Shown in pieces: positions 25,581 through 33,560 of a stretch of 64,000 nt of DNA. The DNA is from UBA2336 sp964419145. Lineage in GTDB: Bacteria > Bacteroidota > Bacteroidia > Cytophagales > Cyclobacteriaceae. The position numbers and the translations under genes were made by a program. The notes beneath the pieces were generated by a model. It ran no database searches, was not told the DNA's origin, and saw nothing but the letters and a program-made list of their open reading frames with translations. The stretch lies in NCBI GenBank assembly GCA_964419145.1, contig CAYQOM010000010.1:1-64000 (forward strand). Direction: 5' to 3'. Positions within the stretch are counted from its first letter, which is position 1, and every line of letters starts with the position of its first letter.

Positions 25581-26282
25581 TTACAACAATCCTTCATCTG
25601 CAAAGCTATAGTATTGCTTTCCGGCTACAATTAAATGATCAAGCAATTGAATCTCCAGCAGCTTGCCGGCTTCTTTCAATTTGCGGGTAAGGTCAATGTC
25701 CTGCTGACTGGGTGTCAGGTTTCCTGATGGATGGTTGTGCGCCACAATGATGCCGCTTGCTAGTTCTTCGAGCGCTGTCTTAAAAATGATTTTCGGATCG
25801 GCCACCGTGCCATGCACACCGCCAAGACTAATCTTGTGTTTCTTGATCACCCGGTTGGCCCGGTTGAGCAAAAGTAACCAAAATTCTTCGTGTGGAATGT
25901 CCATCAGGTCGCCTTTCAGTAATTCGTAGGCATCTTTTGATACCGCAATTTTGGGTCGGTCTGTTGCTCCTGAATCTTTTCTTCTTCTACCAAGTTCCAA
26001 GGCGCTTACAATCGTAATGGCTTTGGCCTCGCCTATGCCCTTTATTTTCATGAGGTCTTTTACCGTAAAGCGGGCAAGGTCATCAAGGTTGTTGCCAGCC
26101 TGCTGCAGCATGCTTTTGGCTACATCCACTGCGCTCATCGAAGCCGTTCCGGTTCCCAACAAGATGGCGATAAGCTCGGCATCGGAAAGAGCCGCAGTGC
26201 CCTTGAGTAACAGCTTTTCGCGGGGCCGGTCTTCCACCGCCCAGCTTTTAATGTTCAGAAAGGAGCCTTTTTCTTTTTTCAC
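25581..26282 (-). CDS. radC: RadC family JAB-domain protein
   Basis: No ATG fits the start. I use GTG at 26282 (233 residues, beginning KKEKGSFLNIKSWAVEDRPREKL); a TTG at 26321 would add 13 residues and touch the rpsT terminator. The N-terminal helix-hairpin-helix part has LMKIKGIGEAKAITIVSALELGRR. The JAMM metalloprotease-like core has IVAHNHPSGNLTPSQQD. RadC was named after a repair phenotype that was later reassigned; its true role is unsettled. It is probably cotranscribed with the DUF1684 and DUF1028 genes. Confidence 0.9.
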   Translation of the reverse strand: MKKEKGSFLNIKSWAVEDRPREKLLLKGTAALSDAELIAILLGTGTASMSAVDVAKSMLQQAGNNLDDLARFTVKDLMKIKGIGEAKAITIVSALELGRRRKDSGATDRPKIAVSKDAYELLKGDLMDIPHEEFWLLLLNRANRVIKKHKISLGGVHGTVADPKIIFKTALEELASGIIVAHNHPSGNLTPSQQDIDLTRKLKEAGKLLEIQLLDHLIVAGKQYYSFADEGLL

Positions 26283-26322
26283 AAGCCTAAAATTAACCGC
26301 CTGATTTACATGGGCAAGCAAT

Positions 26323-26352
26323 AAAAAACCCTGACGGTTCGCGTCAGGGTTT
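26323..26352 (-). terminator. Terminator after rpsT
   Basis: An 11-bp perfect stem (AAACCCTGACG at 26326-26336, CGTCAGGGTTT at 26342-26352) with a GTTCG-type loop. On the minus strand it is followed by a T run. It lies 25 bp after the rpsT stop. Confidence 0.9.
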
Positions 26353-26377
26353 CTGATGTATGAGTTATGGCCCGAAA

Positions 26378-26632
26378 TTAAGCCAGTTTGTTCACGTATT
26401 TGGCCAGGTTCGACTTTTGGTTGGCTGCTTTTTTCCAGTGAATGATGTTCTTTTTAGCCAGTTTGTCGATCATGGCAGTAACTTCTTTCAATAAGGCTTC
26501 AGCCTCTGATTTTACCGTAGTGGTACGAAGTTTCTTGACAAACGTGCGTGTAGTTTTGTGCTGATAGCGGTTTCTTACACGCTTAGCCTCATTGGCCCTG
26601 ATTCTTTTCTCTGCTGATTTATGATTCGCCAT
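26378..26632 (-). CDS. rpsT: 30S ribosomal protein S20
   Basis: A protein of 84 residues with the S20 signature: MANHKSAEKRIRANEAKRVRNRYQ at the start, highly basic, three long helices, then SEAEALLKEVTAMIDKLAKKNIIHWKKAANQKS. S20 binds 16S rRNA early in 30S assembly. It is a single-gene transcription unit with a consensus promoter and its own terminator. Confidence 0.97.
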   Translation of the reverse strand: MANHKSAEKRIRANEAKRVRNRYQHKTTRTFVKKLRTTTVKSEAEALLKEVTAMIDKLAKKNIIHWKKAANQKSNLAKYVNKLA

Positions 26633-26660
26633 GGTATTCTTCCTTACTTTTTAAGGACTG

Positions 26661-26690
26661 CAAAGGTAAGCGTATTCAACTTATTTGCAA
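26661..26690 (-). promoter_or_regulatory. Consensus Bacteroidota promoter of rpsT
   Basis: On the minus strand, TTG (plus coordinates 26688-26690) is followed by exactly 19 bases and then TACCTTTG (26661-26668). This matches the Bacteroidota housekeeping sigma consensus TTG-N19-TAnnTTTG. Transcription would begin about 20 bases before the rpsT ATG. Confidence 0.8.
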
Positions 26691-26776
26691 AGGCTGGATA
26701 CAATGAAATTCTTACGTAAACCCTTCAAATTGGGCTACTTCTGGGGTATTTCACCAAATTTCACCAAATTCAGCCA

Positions 26777-27745
26777 ATGGGCAGGCATTGGTACAGCATT
26801 TATGTGGTGTTGATCGGCTTATTTTTCTGCAATTGGGGCTTTCACGCCCACAAGCAGATAAACCGGTTGGCGGTGTTCACCCTTCCGCCCGAAATGATCG
26901 GGTTTTATAAGGCTAACATCGCTTACGTAACGGAGGCAGCCGTTAATGCCGACCGCAGGCGGTTTGCCGTTGTGGATGAGGCTCCCCGGCATTATATCGA
27001 TATTGATCATTTTGGTGATAGCGCTATTTTCACCATGCCCCGCTACTGGAAGGAGGCTGTCGAGAAATTTGGCGAGGACACCCTGAAGGCCTATGGCGTT
27101 TTGCCGTGGCATATAAACGTGATGTATTATCGGTTACGCGATGCCTTTATGGTGAAAGATCCGTCAAGGATTCTAAGCCTTTCGGCAGATTTAGGTCACT
27201 ACCTGGCGGATGCGCATGTGCCACTGCACACCACCGAAAATTATAATGGTCAGCTTACCGGGCAGGAGGGTATTCATGCGTTTTGGGAATCGCGGTTACC
27301 CGAATTGTTTTCAGGTGAGTATGATTTTTTTGTTGGGAAGGCAAGTTACCTCGATAATCCTCAACTGGCAGCCTGGAAGATCATTGAAGAAACACACAAA
27401 TTACTTCCGCTTGTGTTGGAGAAGGAACGCGAACTGACAGAAAGTTTTGGTGAACGAAAATATTCGTTTGAAACAAAAGGAAGGCAGACAGTAAAAGTGT
27501 ATTCGCAGGAGTTTTCAAAAGCGTATCACGAAGCGTTGGCCGGTATGGTGGAACAACAAATGAAAGCATCCATCAAAGCCATTGGTGATTTCTGGTTCAC
27601 CGCCTGGGTTGATGCAGGACAACCCGATTTAAAGGCATTGATTAATTACAAACCCACTGAAGCCGAACTGGCGCAGCGCAGAAAAGAATTGGAGGAGTGG
27701 AAGCAGCAGCGGTTACGTGTGCGCGAGCATGAGGAGGAAATTTAG
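26777..27745 (+). CDS. Zinc-dependent phospholipase C / P1 nuclease superfamily protein
   Basis: A protein of 322 residues with a signal-like N-terminus (about 1-20), after which the mature part begins WGFHAHKQINRLAVFTLP. Other likely ligands are in HYIDIDHFGD, DLGHYLADAHVPLHTTENYNG and IHAFWES. Together they give the His/Asp/Trp-N-terminus set of the trinuclear-zinc fold shared by phospholipase C and S1/P1 nucleases. It is probably exported and hydrolyses phosphodiesters, but lipid or nucleic acid cannot be decided from sequence. It stands alone between rpsT (divergent) and a convergent gene. Confidence 0.82.
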   Translation: MGRHWYSIYVVLIGLFFCNWGFHAHKQINRLAVFTLPPEMIGFYKANIAYVTEAAVNADRRRFAVVDEAPRHYIDIDHFGDSAIFTMPRYWKEAVEKFGEDTLKAYGVLPWHINVMYYRLRDAFMVKDPSRILSLSADLGHYLADAHVPLHTTENYNGQLTGQEGIHAFWESRLPELFSGEYDFFVGKASYLDNPQLAAWKIIEETHKLLPLVLEKERELTESFGERKYSFETKGRQTVKVYSQEFSKAYHEALAGMVEQQMKASIKAIGDFWFTAWVDAGQPDLKALINYKPTEAELAQRRKELEEWKQQRLRVREHEEEI

Positions 27746-27765
27746 TTAGCCACTATGCTTTACGT

Positions 27766-27839
27766 TTCAAGCCGCGAGCCACCAGCTCCGAGCTTACGTG
27801 TAAACGATTAAGCTTGGAGCTGGTGGCTTGAAGCTTGAA
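27766..27839. repeat. Palindromic element, AGCCACCAGCTCC family
   Basis: An arm of about 30 bp at 27766-27795 pairs imperfectly with 27809-27839. The cores GAGCCACCAGCTCCGAGCTTA and TAAGCTTGGAGCTGGTGGCTT face each other over a 13-base loop. It fills the gap between two convergent genes, so it probably works as a two-way terminator. It is unrelated in sequence to the other palindromes of the window. Confidence 0.75.
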
Positions 27840-27844
27840 GCTTA

Positions 27845-28858
27845 CTACCCCTTAACAGGATAAAACACTTCCGTTACCCATTTGGTCGTATCTTTTTCCA
27901 TTTCCGGATCGGTCAAAAATACTTCCCATGGCGCACCAACAATCTCCATTTTTTTGTATTGAATGTATTGGTTGATCTGGTTATGTGTATCATTCAGGTT
28001 GTGGTAATCACCCAAATGAATGGCTTTCACAGCGAGGCCACCAGATGTTTGCATAACCGGATACTTGGCTGGTAGTTTTACATCTGCCGGAACGGGTAAA
28101 GCGCAAACCATATCCATTTCTTTTTTCTCTTCGTCCCACCGCGGGTACAAACAGAAGGGAGCGCCAGTCATTTCAACTTTGGATTTTTGAAGTACACCCA
28201 TTAATTCACCATATGATTTTCCCATCTGTGCGCTAATGGCCGCTCCATCTTCGAAACTCATGGTGGTGCTGATGCCAATGTAGCTTATCGGATTTGTTGT
28301 TTCTTCTGAAATGGTTACTGTGAATTTCGGTTTAGCCTCTGCAATTTCTTTAAGCTTTGAGAAATTGTAATCAAATGCCTTATTCATTTCCGAAGGGAAC
28401 ATCGCAACACCCATCCAACGCATGATTGGATTCATACCGAAATCTGTATCAAAGCTCATCGTGAGTTTTGTGCCGCCTTCAGTTGGTTCAAGTTGATACA
28501 CTGCTTTGGATGCTTCTTCCGCTTGCATAAAAAACAAATCGCAGGCAACGGATTCATTTGGTTTACTTTCAGTAATCGTTAGCTTCCCTTCTCCAACATC
28601 GCTGTTTCCTTTCCATTCATACGATGCTCCGGTTCCGACTTTCTGTTCACTGTACACCACTTCCATATTGGGGTCTAAGGTATTCCAATACGACCAGTCC
28701 GGCCATCGTTCGAGGTTGTTGATTTCTTCAAACACATACGCAGCCGGGGCGTTAATCACCTCACTTTTGGTGAGTTCAAATTTGCGGGGCAATACAAATC
28801 CGATCAGTAATAACAATACGATCAAACCTACTACGAAAAGCAATATTTTTTTAACCAT
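27845..28858 (-). CDS. SRPBCC domain plus GyrI-like domain protein
   Basis: A protein of 337 residues with one N-terminal membrane helix (about 3-22). Residues about 30-170 fit a polyketide-cyclase/SRPBCC lipid-binding fold (KSEVINAPAAYVFEEINNLERWPDW and later GGTKLTMSFDTD). Residues about 175-337 fit a GyrI-like/AraC-effector small-molecule-binding domain (FTVTISEETTNPISYIGI, then QTSGGLAVKAIHLGDY). Both folds bind hydrophobic ligands. The ligand and biological role are unknown. It is divergent from the gene at 28961, with a 102-bp shared upstream region. Confidence 0.82.
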   Translation of the reverse strand: MVKKILLFVVGLIVLLLLIGFVLPRKFELTKSEVINAPAAYVFEEINNLERWPDWSYWNTLDPNMEVVYSEQKVGTGASYEWKGNSDVGEGKLTITESKPNESVACDLFFMQAEEASKAVYQLEPTEGGTKLTMSFDTDFGMNPIMRWMGVAMFPSEMNKAFDYNFSKLKEIAEAKPKFTVTISEETTNPISYIGISTTMSFEDGAAISAQMGKSYGELMGVLQKSKVEMTGAPFCLYPRWDEEKKEMDMVCALPVPADVKLPAKYPVMQTSGGLAVKAIHLGDYHNLNDTHNQINQYIQYKKMEIVGAPWEVFLTDPEMEKDTTKWVTEVFYPVKG

Positions 28859-28960
28859 AAAATTGGGGATTGGATAAGAAAGGTAATAAAAATATAAACG
28901 GAAATACCCTTGATTATCTGCTTAAAAATTCAATAATTCGGTAAACCAAACCATGCGCCT

Positions 28961-29419
28961 ATGAATGTGTTCACCAATCCCAATCAGCTCCATGTTAATT
29001 ACGGATTAAAGGTTGCCGCAGGGCTGATTGCGTACTTTCTGATTATGAAATTTGCCGGTCTGCTGAACGTAGTGGAACTGCGCCTGCTTAACCTGTTCAT
29101 TCTGGTGGCCGGTATTTATTTGGCACTAAAAAAATTCCAGCATTCACACGGTGAACATATAAACTACTTCCGGGCCTTGATTACCGGTGTGGCTACGGGA
29201 GCCATCGCCTCATTGGTGTTTGCCGCTTTCCTGTTTCTGTATGTGCAGTTTCTTGATCAGGGCTTCATGCAATACATCATCGACAATGAGCCTATGGGCC
29301 GATTCCTGAATCCCTACATTGTATCTTTTATTGTTGCACTTGAAGGGGTATTCAGCGGGCTACTCGTCACGTTTGTGTTGATAAATTACATCAATACCGA
29401 TGAGCCCAACGAAGGTTGA
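28961..29419 (+). CDS. Four-helix membrane protein, DUF4199-like
   Basis: A protein of 152 residues with four membrane segments. The general pattern (short first helix pair, YFRALITGVATGAIASLVFAAFLFLY, a loop, then a last helix) resembles DUF4199 proteins of Bacteroidota, but the match is loose. A possible promoter TTG-N21-TAATTCGG lies upstream. A strong terminator follows at 29443. Function unknown. Confidence 0.65.
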   Translation: MNVFTNPNQLHVNYGLKVAAGLIAYFLIMKFAGLLNVVELRLLNLFILVAGIYLALKKFQHSHGEHINYFRALITGVATGAIASLVFAAFLFLYVQFLDQGFMQYIIDNEPMGRFLNPYIVSFIVALEGVFSGLLVTFVLINYINTDEPNEG

Positions 29420-29442
29420 GTCCTGAACAATTTTAATTATAG

Positions 29443-29472
29443 AAAACCTGCCACCGATCGGCAGGTTTTTTT
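29443..29472 (+). terminator. Terminator, tail overlapping a possible pepP promoter
   Basis: A 10-bp perfect stem (AAAACCTGCC at 29443-29452, GGCAGGTTTT at 29460-29469) is followed by TTT. The T run continues into TACTTTTA (29472-29479), close to the -7 consensus and 20 bases before the pepP ATG at 29499. The same hairpin-then-TAnnTTT arrangement precedes pyrF and ftsK. Confidence 0.88.
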
Positions 29473-29498
29473 ACTTTTAGCCACTTGAAAAACCGGCT

Positions 29499-30797
29499 AT
29501 GCGCTACAGAAAAATCAACAACGAACTTTTTAAGCTAAACCGTAAGCGACTGATTAAAGAACTGAAACCCGGATCGGTTGCTGTGTTTAATGCCAACGAC
29601 ATCATGCCTACCAATGCTGATGGCACCATGCGCTTCAGGCAAAACAGTGATTTGTTTTACTTAACGGGTGTTGATCAGGAAGAAACAATTTTGGTGCTGT
29701 GTCCCGATTATCCGGATAAGAAACTGCGTGAAGTATTGTTCGTACGCGAAACCAACGAACAGATAGCCACCTGGGAGGGACATAAACTAACCAAAGAGGA
29801 AGCGCGCGAGGTGAGTGGGATAGAAACCGTTTTATGGACAACTGATTTTCATCGCATATTTAATACCATGATGGTAATGGGCGGAGTGGAGCAGGTGTAC
29901 CTGAACACCAATGAGCATTATCGGGCAGACGTGCTGGTTGAAAGCCGTGATTCGCGATTTATAAAATGGTGCAAGGAAAAATATCCGTTGCATCAGTACA
30001 CACGAATTGCTCCGCTTATGTCGAAGTTGCGTGCGGTGAAGTCGCGCTATGAATTGGAACAAATGCAGGAAGCCTGCAACATCACCGAAAAAGCGTTCAG
30101 ACGCATTTTGAAATTTGTGAAACCGGGTGTGAAGGAATATGAAATTGAAGCTGAGTTTGTACATGAATTTGTTCGAAATGGTTCGCGCGGATTTGCCTAT
30201 GAGCCAATCATCGCTTCTGGATCAAACTCGTGCGTGCTGCATTACATTGAGAATAATAAAGTCTGCAAATCTGGCGATGTGTTGTTACTGGATGTAGGCG
30301 CAGAGTACGCCAACTACAATGCCGACATGACGCGCACCATTCCGGTTAACGGAAAATTCACCAAGCGCCAGAAGGACGTATACAATGCCGTGCTCCGCGT
30401 AAAGCGGGCTGCATACAAATTGCTACGACCCGGAACGGTTTATTTCGATTACCACAAGGAAGTGCAAAAGGTGATGGAAAGTGAATTGTTAAAATTGAAA
30501 CTCATTGATAAAACTGACATCAAAAATCAAAAGCCGGAGCGACCAGTGGTGATGAAATATTTTATGCACGGCACCGGCCATCACTTGGGACTTGATGTAC
30601 ACGACACAGGTAACATGTTCGATAAGATGAAAGAAGGTATGGTGTGGACGGTGGAGCCCGGTATCTACATCAGGGAAGAAGGATTGGGTATCCGGTTAGA
30701 GAACAATGTGGTCATAACCAAGACTGGTGTGAAAGATTTGATGAAGAACATTCCGATAGAGGCGGAAGAGATTGAAGACCTGATGAATTCGAAATAG
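29499..30797 (+). CDS. pepP: Xaa-Pro aminopeptidase (M24B)
   Basis: A protein of 432 residues. The N-terminal AMP_N domain (about 1-150) has AVFNANDIMPTNADGTMRFRQNSDLFYLTG. The pita-bread catalytic domain carries the metal ligands in LLLDVGAEYANYNADMTRT (two Asp), HGTGHHLGLDVHD (His), VEPGIYI (Glu) and GIRLENN (Glu). It removes N-terminal residues preceding proline using two Mn(II) ions, in the cytoplasm. It is followed 2 bp later by the DUF4198 gene, so they form an operon. Confidence 0.95.
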   Translation: MRYRKINNELFKLNRKRLIKELKPGSVAVFNANDIMPTNADGTMRFRQNSDLFYLTGVDQEETILVLCPDYPDKKLREVLFVRETNEQIATWEGHKLTKEEAREVSGIETVLWTTDFHRIFNTMMVMGGVEQVYLNTNEHYRADVLVESRDSRFIKWCKEKYPLHQYTRIAPLMSKLRAVKSRYELEQMQEACNITEKAFRRILKFVKPGVKEYEIEAEFVHEFVRNGSRGFAYEPIIASGSNSCVLHYIENNKVCKSGDVLLLDVGAEYANYNADMTRTIPVNGKFTKRQKDVYNAVLRVKRAAYKLLRPGTVYFDYHKEVQKVMESELLKLKLIDKTDIKNQKPERPVVMKYFMHGTGHHLGLDVHDTGNMFDKMKEGMVWTVEPGIYIREEGLGIRLENNVVITKTGVKDLMKNIPIEAEEIEDLMNSK

Positions 30798-30798
30798 C

Positions 30799-31596
30799 AT
30801 GATGCGTAAATCCATGCTTGCATTTTTATGTATAAGCTTGACCGCTTTGTTAGCAAAGGCCCATGAGTTTTGGGTGCAACCGGATAAGTTCAGGTATACA
30901 GTAGGTGAAACTGCGCGACTGAATTTTATGGTGGGTGAGAATTTTGTCGGAGAGCGCTGGAAACTTAATCCGCAACGTTTTCTCCGGTTCGATCATCATG
31001 CAGCCAACTACAGTGAGGGCTTGATCGAACAATTGAATACCGGAGAGGGAAACAACCTAGAGGTAAAACTGACAAAGGCTGGCTCCCATCTTTTTGTCAT
31101 GCAATCCACCAATGCCTTCATTGAACTAGAGGGCGAAAAATTCAACGACTACCTGAAGGAAGATGGCCTGGAAGACGTGCTGACGTTCCGGCAGAAAAAC
31201 AACCAGATGGATAAAGCCGGAAAGGAGTTTTATGCACGTTGCACCAAGTTGTTACTGCAGGCCGGGCCGAATTCAGACGATACCTATAAGAAGGTAGTTG
31301 GCATGCCGCTTGAAATTGTGCCAATGAATGATCCGTATCGCGCCAAAACAGGCGATCACCTAACGTTTAAAGTTTTGTTTGAAGGCAAGCCCTTGCCCTT
31401 TACCATGGTGAAAGTGTGGAATCGCAAAGACGGAACCACGTTTATGCAAAATATCTACACCAAGAAAGATGGCACCATCGATACGCGGTTAAGCAACACC
31501 GGTTCGTGGATGGTGAGTTGTGTGAAGATGGTACCTTCGCGTGAAGAAGGAGCTGACTGGCAGAGTTATTGGGCGAGCTATGTTTTTGGATATTAA
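30799..31596 (+). CDS. DUF4198 family exported protein
   Basis: A protein of 265 residues (a second ATG at 30802 is equally likely). The signal peptide ends LAKA, and the mature part starts HEFWVQPDKFRYTVGE, the hallmark of DUF4198 (PF10670), whose mature N-terminus His may bind metal. A later Ig-like half has GDHLTFKVLFEGKPLPFTMVKVW. Proteins of this family are often linked to transition-metal uptake, but no transporter lies beside it here. It is 2 bp from pepP. Confidence 0.87.
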   Translation: MMRKSMLAFLCISLTALLAKAHEFWVQPDKFRYTVGETARLNFMVGENFVGERWKLNPQRFLRFDHHAANYSEGLIEQLNTGEGNNLEVKLTKAGSHLFVMQSTNAFIELEGEKFNDYLKEDGLEDVLTFRQKNNQMDKAGKEFYARCTKLLLQAGPNSDDTYKKVVGMPLEIVPMNDPYRAKTGDHLTFKVLFEGKPLPFTMVKVWNRKDGTTFMQNIYTKKDGTIDTRLSNTGSWMVSCVKMVPSREEGADWQSYWASYVFGY

Positions 31597-31608
31597 AGAC
31601 TACAAACA

Positions 31609-32550
31609 ATGAGATGGAGTGTTATTGTTATGCTTTCCGCATTAGCTTTTAGTACTGCTTTATCACAAAGTAGAAAGAAGATGTACTTTGATGAAAATGA
31701 CAAGCCGCTTCCAGGTGCTGATGGGTGTTATTATTATAGCTCTATTAAAAAGGGTAAGACTAGTTTAGGAATTGATACATTGTTGACAATTTATTGTGAA
31801 TCTAAACTTACCAGAACCATAGAAACGATCAATGAAAATGGTGTTCGAAACGGACCTTACATAAAGTTTAATGAACAAGGTGGGCAAATCATTACAGGTA
31901 ATTTCGAAGCTGGAAAACCAGTGCTTCTTACTCAATGGTATCAAAAAGGTCGACCTAAAAGTGTTGAGCGTTATCAAGAAGAGGAAAAGTATATTGAACA
32001 CTACTGGGACTCTCTCGGAAATCAACTTGTTAAAGATGGAAGTGGACATTGTGACTGTGCACTGAGTTCCTATTATGATATTGATGCGGCTATCCAGAAA
32101 GGGAAAGTGGTAAATGGATTGCCTGATTCCATTTGGGTCGGCTACAAGAAGAGCGGAAGATTATATTTCGAGGAAAATTATAAGATGGGTGAACTTATCA
32201 GTGGATTAAGTTTTGATGACCTAGGAAACATGTATGAATACACTGAGCTTTGGAGAAGAGCTGAACCTGTTGGAGATGATAAATCTTTCTACAATCATGT
32301 AGCCTCGGTAATGGTTTATCCAAAATCTGCAAGACGTATGGGTATTGAAGGTCTTGTATTTGTTGAGTTTATAGTTGAAAAGGATGGTAGTCTATCTAAC
32401 GTCCGTTGCATTAAGGGTATTGGAGAGGGATGTGATGAAGAGGCTGTAAAGGCGGTTGAGTCAGCTCCGAATTGGAATCCTAGCTTAAAACGAGGTCAAA
32501 AGGTAAGAACCAGATATGTGGCGCCCATTACGTTCAAATTAGGTAATTGA
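31609..32550 (+). CDS. MORN-like repeat protein with TonB C-terminal domain
   Basis: A protein of 313 residues with a signal peptide ending ALSQ. The middle has toxin_15/MORN-like motifs (NGPYIKFNEQGGQIITGNFEAGKP, then YFEENYKMGELISG). The last 80 residues are a TonB C-terminal domain: YPKSARRMGIEGLVFVEFIVEKDGSL, EGCDEEAVKAVESAPNWNPSLKRGQKV. It lacks the usual N-terminal membrane anchor of TonB, so it may be a secreted or periplasmic relative rather than an energy transducer. Codon use is AT-richer than in the genes on both sides, which may indicate a recent arrival. Confidence 0.82.
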   Translation: MRWSVIVMLSALAFSTALSQSRKKMYFDENDKPLPGADGCYYYSSIKKGKTSLGIDTLLTIYCESKLTRTIETINENGVRNGPYIKFNEQGGQIITGNFEAGKPVLLTQWYQKGRPKSVERYQEEEKYIEHYWDSLGNQLVKDGSGHCDCALSSYYDIDAAIQKGKVVNGLPDSIWVGYKKSGRLYFEENYKMGELISGLSFDDLGNMYEYTELWRRAEPVGDDKSFYNHVASVMVYPKSARRMGIEGLVFVEFIVEKDGSLSNVRCIKGIGEGCDEEAVKAVESAPNWNPSLKRGQKVRTRYVAPITFKLGN

Positions 32551-32559
32551 TTTCTTGAT

Positions 32560-32985
32560 ATGAGTAACCCCATCCACTCCGATAAAGCCCCCGATCCCGT
32601 AGGTCTTTACCCCCATGCACGGAAGGTGGGTAACCTGTTGTTCCTTTCTGGCGTAGGGCCACGAAAAAAGGGGTCAAAAGAAATTCCGGGAGTAACGCTT
32701 GATGAAGCGGGTAACATTGTTTCCTACGACATAGCCGAACAGTGCCATTCAGTTTTTCAAAACGTGCGGTTTATCCTGGAGGCTTCCGGCTCGCGTTGGG
32801 AGAACCTGGTAGATGTTACCGTGTTCCTCACCAACATGAAGGGGGATTTCAAAACCTTCAATACAATCTATGCCGAATACTTTAAGGATAACCAACCTTG
32901 CCGCACTACCGTGGAGGTAAATGCGCTGCCTACCCCAATAGCCATAGAATTGAAGTGCATAGCTGTTGTCGACCCCGTTCAATAA
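32560..32985 (+). CDS. RidA family protein, 2-aminomuconate deaminase-like
   Basis: A protein of 141 residues of the RidA/YjgF superfamily. The details VGLYPHARKVGNLLFLSGVGPR, ILEASGSRWENLVDVTVFLTNMKGDF and CRTTVEVNALPTPIAIELK match what I remember of 2-aminomuconate deaminase from kynurenine and 2-aminophenol degradation more closely than generic RidA. The Arg in CRTTV is the usual imine-binding residue. No other kynurenine-pathway gene is in the window, so plain enamine/imine deaminase activity remains possible. Confidence 0.85.
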   Translation: MSNPIHSDKAPDPVGLYPHARKVGNLLFLSGVGPRKKGSKEIPGVTLDEAGNIVSYDIAEQCHSVFQNVRFILEASGSRWENLVDVTVFLTNMKGDFKTFNTIYAEYFKDNQPCRTTVEVNALPTPIAIELKCIAVVDPVQ

Positions 32986-33097
32986 CCCCTAAAACGGTCG
33001 CTTTACGGACAATTCCGCCTTTTCAACCGTTTTCGGTAAACAAGAATGGGTGAAACTGAGTTAATTACAATAGAATTAACGAACAACCCCACTGTTC

Positions 33098-33226
33098 ATG
33101 AAAACTTTTAATAGCGAGGTACCACAGTTTGATTTGCTGCGTGTAGTTGTATGGAGTTCACTGATTGGTTATGCCGTTACGGCCGTGATGTGGACAGGTG
33201 TAAATGTGTTACGCCTGATTTTTTAA
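33098..33226 (+). CDS. Small membrane peptide (42 aa)
   Basis: A short frame from ATG 33098 to TAA 33226. It has a polar N-terminus (MKTFNSEVPQFDLLR) followed by one membrane segment (VVVWSSLIGYAVTAVMWTGV). It lies alone in the 242-bp space between the RidA gene and the convergent IscA-type gene, ending 1 bp before the latter's stop. Hydrophobicity and the charged N-terminus make it plausible, but there is no homology evidence. Confidence 0.4.
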   Translation: MKTFNSEVPQFDLLRVVVWSSLIGYAVTAVMWTGVNVLRLIF

Positions 33227-33227
33227 A

Positions 33228-33547
33228 CTACACGGAGAAGCTTTCTCCGCAGCCGCAGGTCCGCGATGCATTCGGATTGATGAACTGAAATCCCTTTCCG
33301 TTCAAGCCATCTGAGAAATCCAGCGTTGTGCCCAACAGGTANNNNNNNNNNCTACCAGAATTTTTACACCCTTATCTTCAAAAACCTGATCGGCAGGTTG
33401 AATGCTTTCATCGAAGTTCAGGTCGTACATCAAACCGGAACAGCCACCACCTTTTACCGAAACACGAATATTAGGATCGGTCGATTTTCCTTCCTTGGTA
33501 CGAAGTTCAATGATCTTTTCTTTTGCTTTATCGGTAACGCTGATCAT
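33228..33547 (-). CDS. IscA/ErpA-type iron-sulfur carrier, interrupted by N gap
   Basis: Two parts of one A-type carrier are separated by the N run at 33342-33351. The N-terminal part (from ATG 33547) has SVTDKAKEKIIEL and KGGGCSGLMYDLNF with the first ligand Cys. The C-terminal part (33228-33341, in another frame) reads YLLGTTLDFSDGLNGKGF and ends TCGCGESFSV with the other two ligand cysteines and a TAG stop. Family alignment suggests that 17 bases are missing rather than ten, which restores the frame. The gene is therefore intact in the organism and broken only in the assembly. Protein length would be about 108 residues. Confidence 0.9.
33342..33351. other. Assembly gap (ten N)
   Basis: Ten N lie inside the IscA-type gene. 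The flanking coding sequence is out of frame across ten bases but in frame across 17, the length predicted by the conserved family spacing (Val-Asp-x-Lys-Ser-x-x before Tyr-Leu). The N count is thus a placeholder. Confidence 0.95.
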
Positions 33548-33560
33548 ACATCAATTCAAT

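Noticed and set aside
33302..33547. An 81-residue IscA-type protein ending at 33302
   Set aside because: The frame after the N run is an artefact. The true C-terminus with the Cys-Gly-Cys tail is in another frame, down to 33228.
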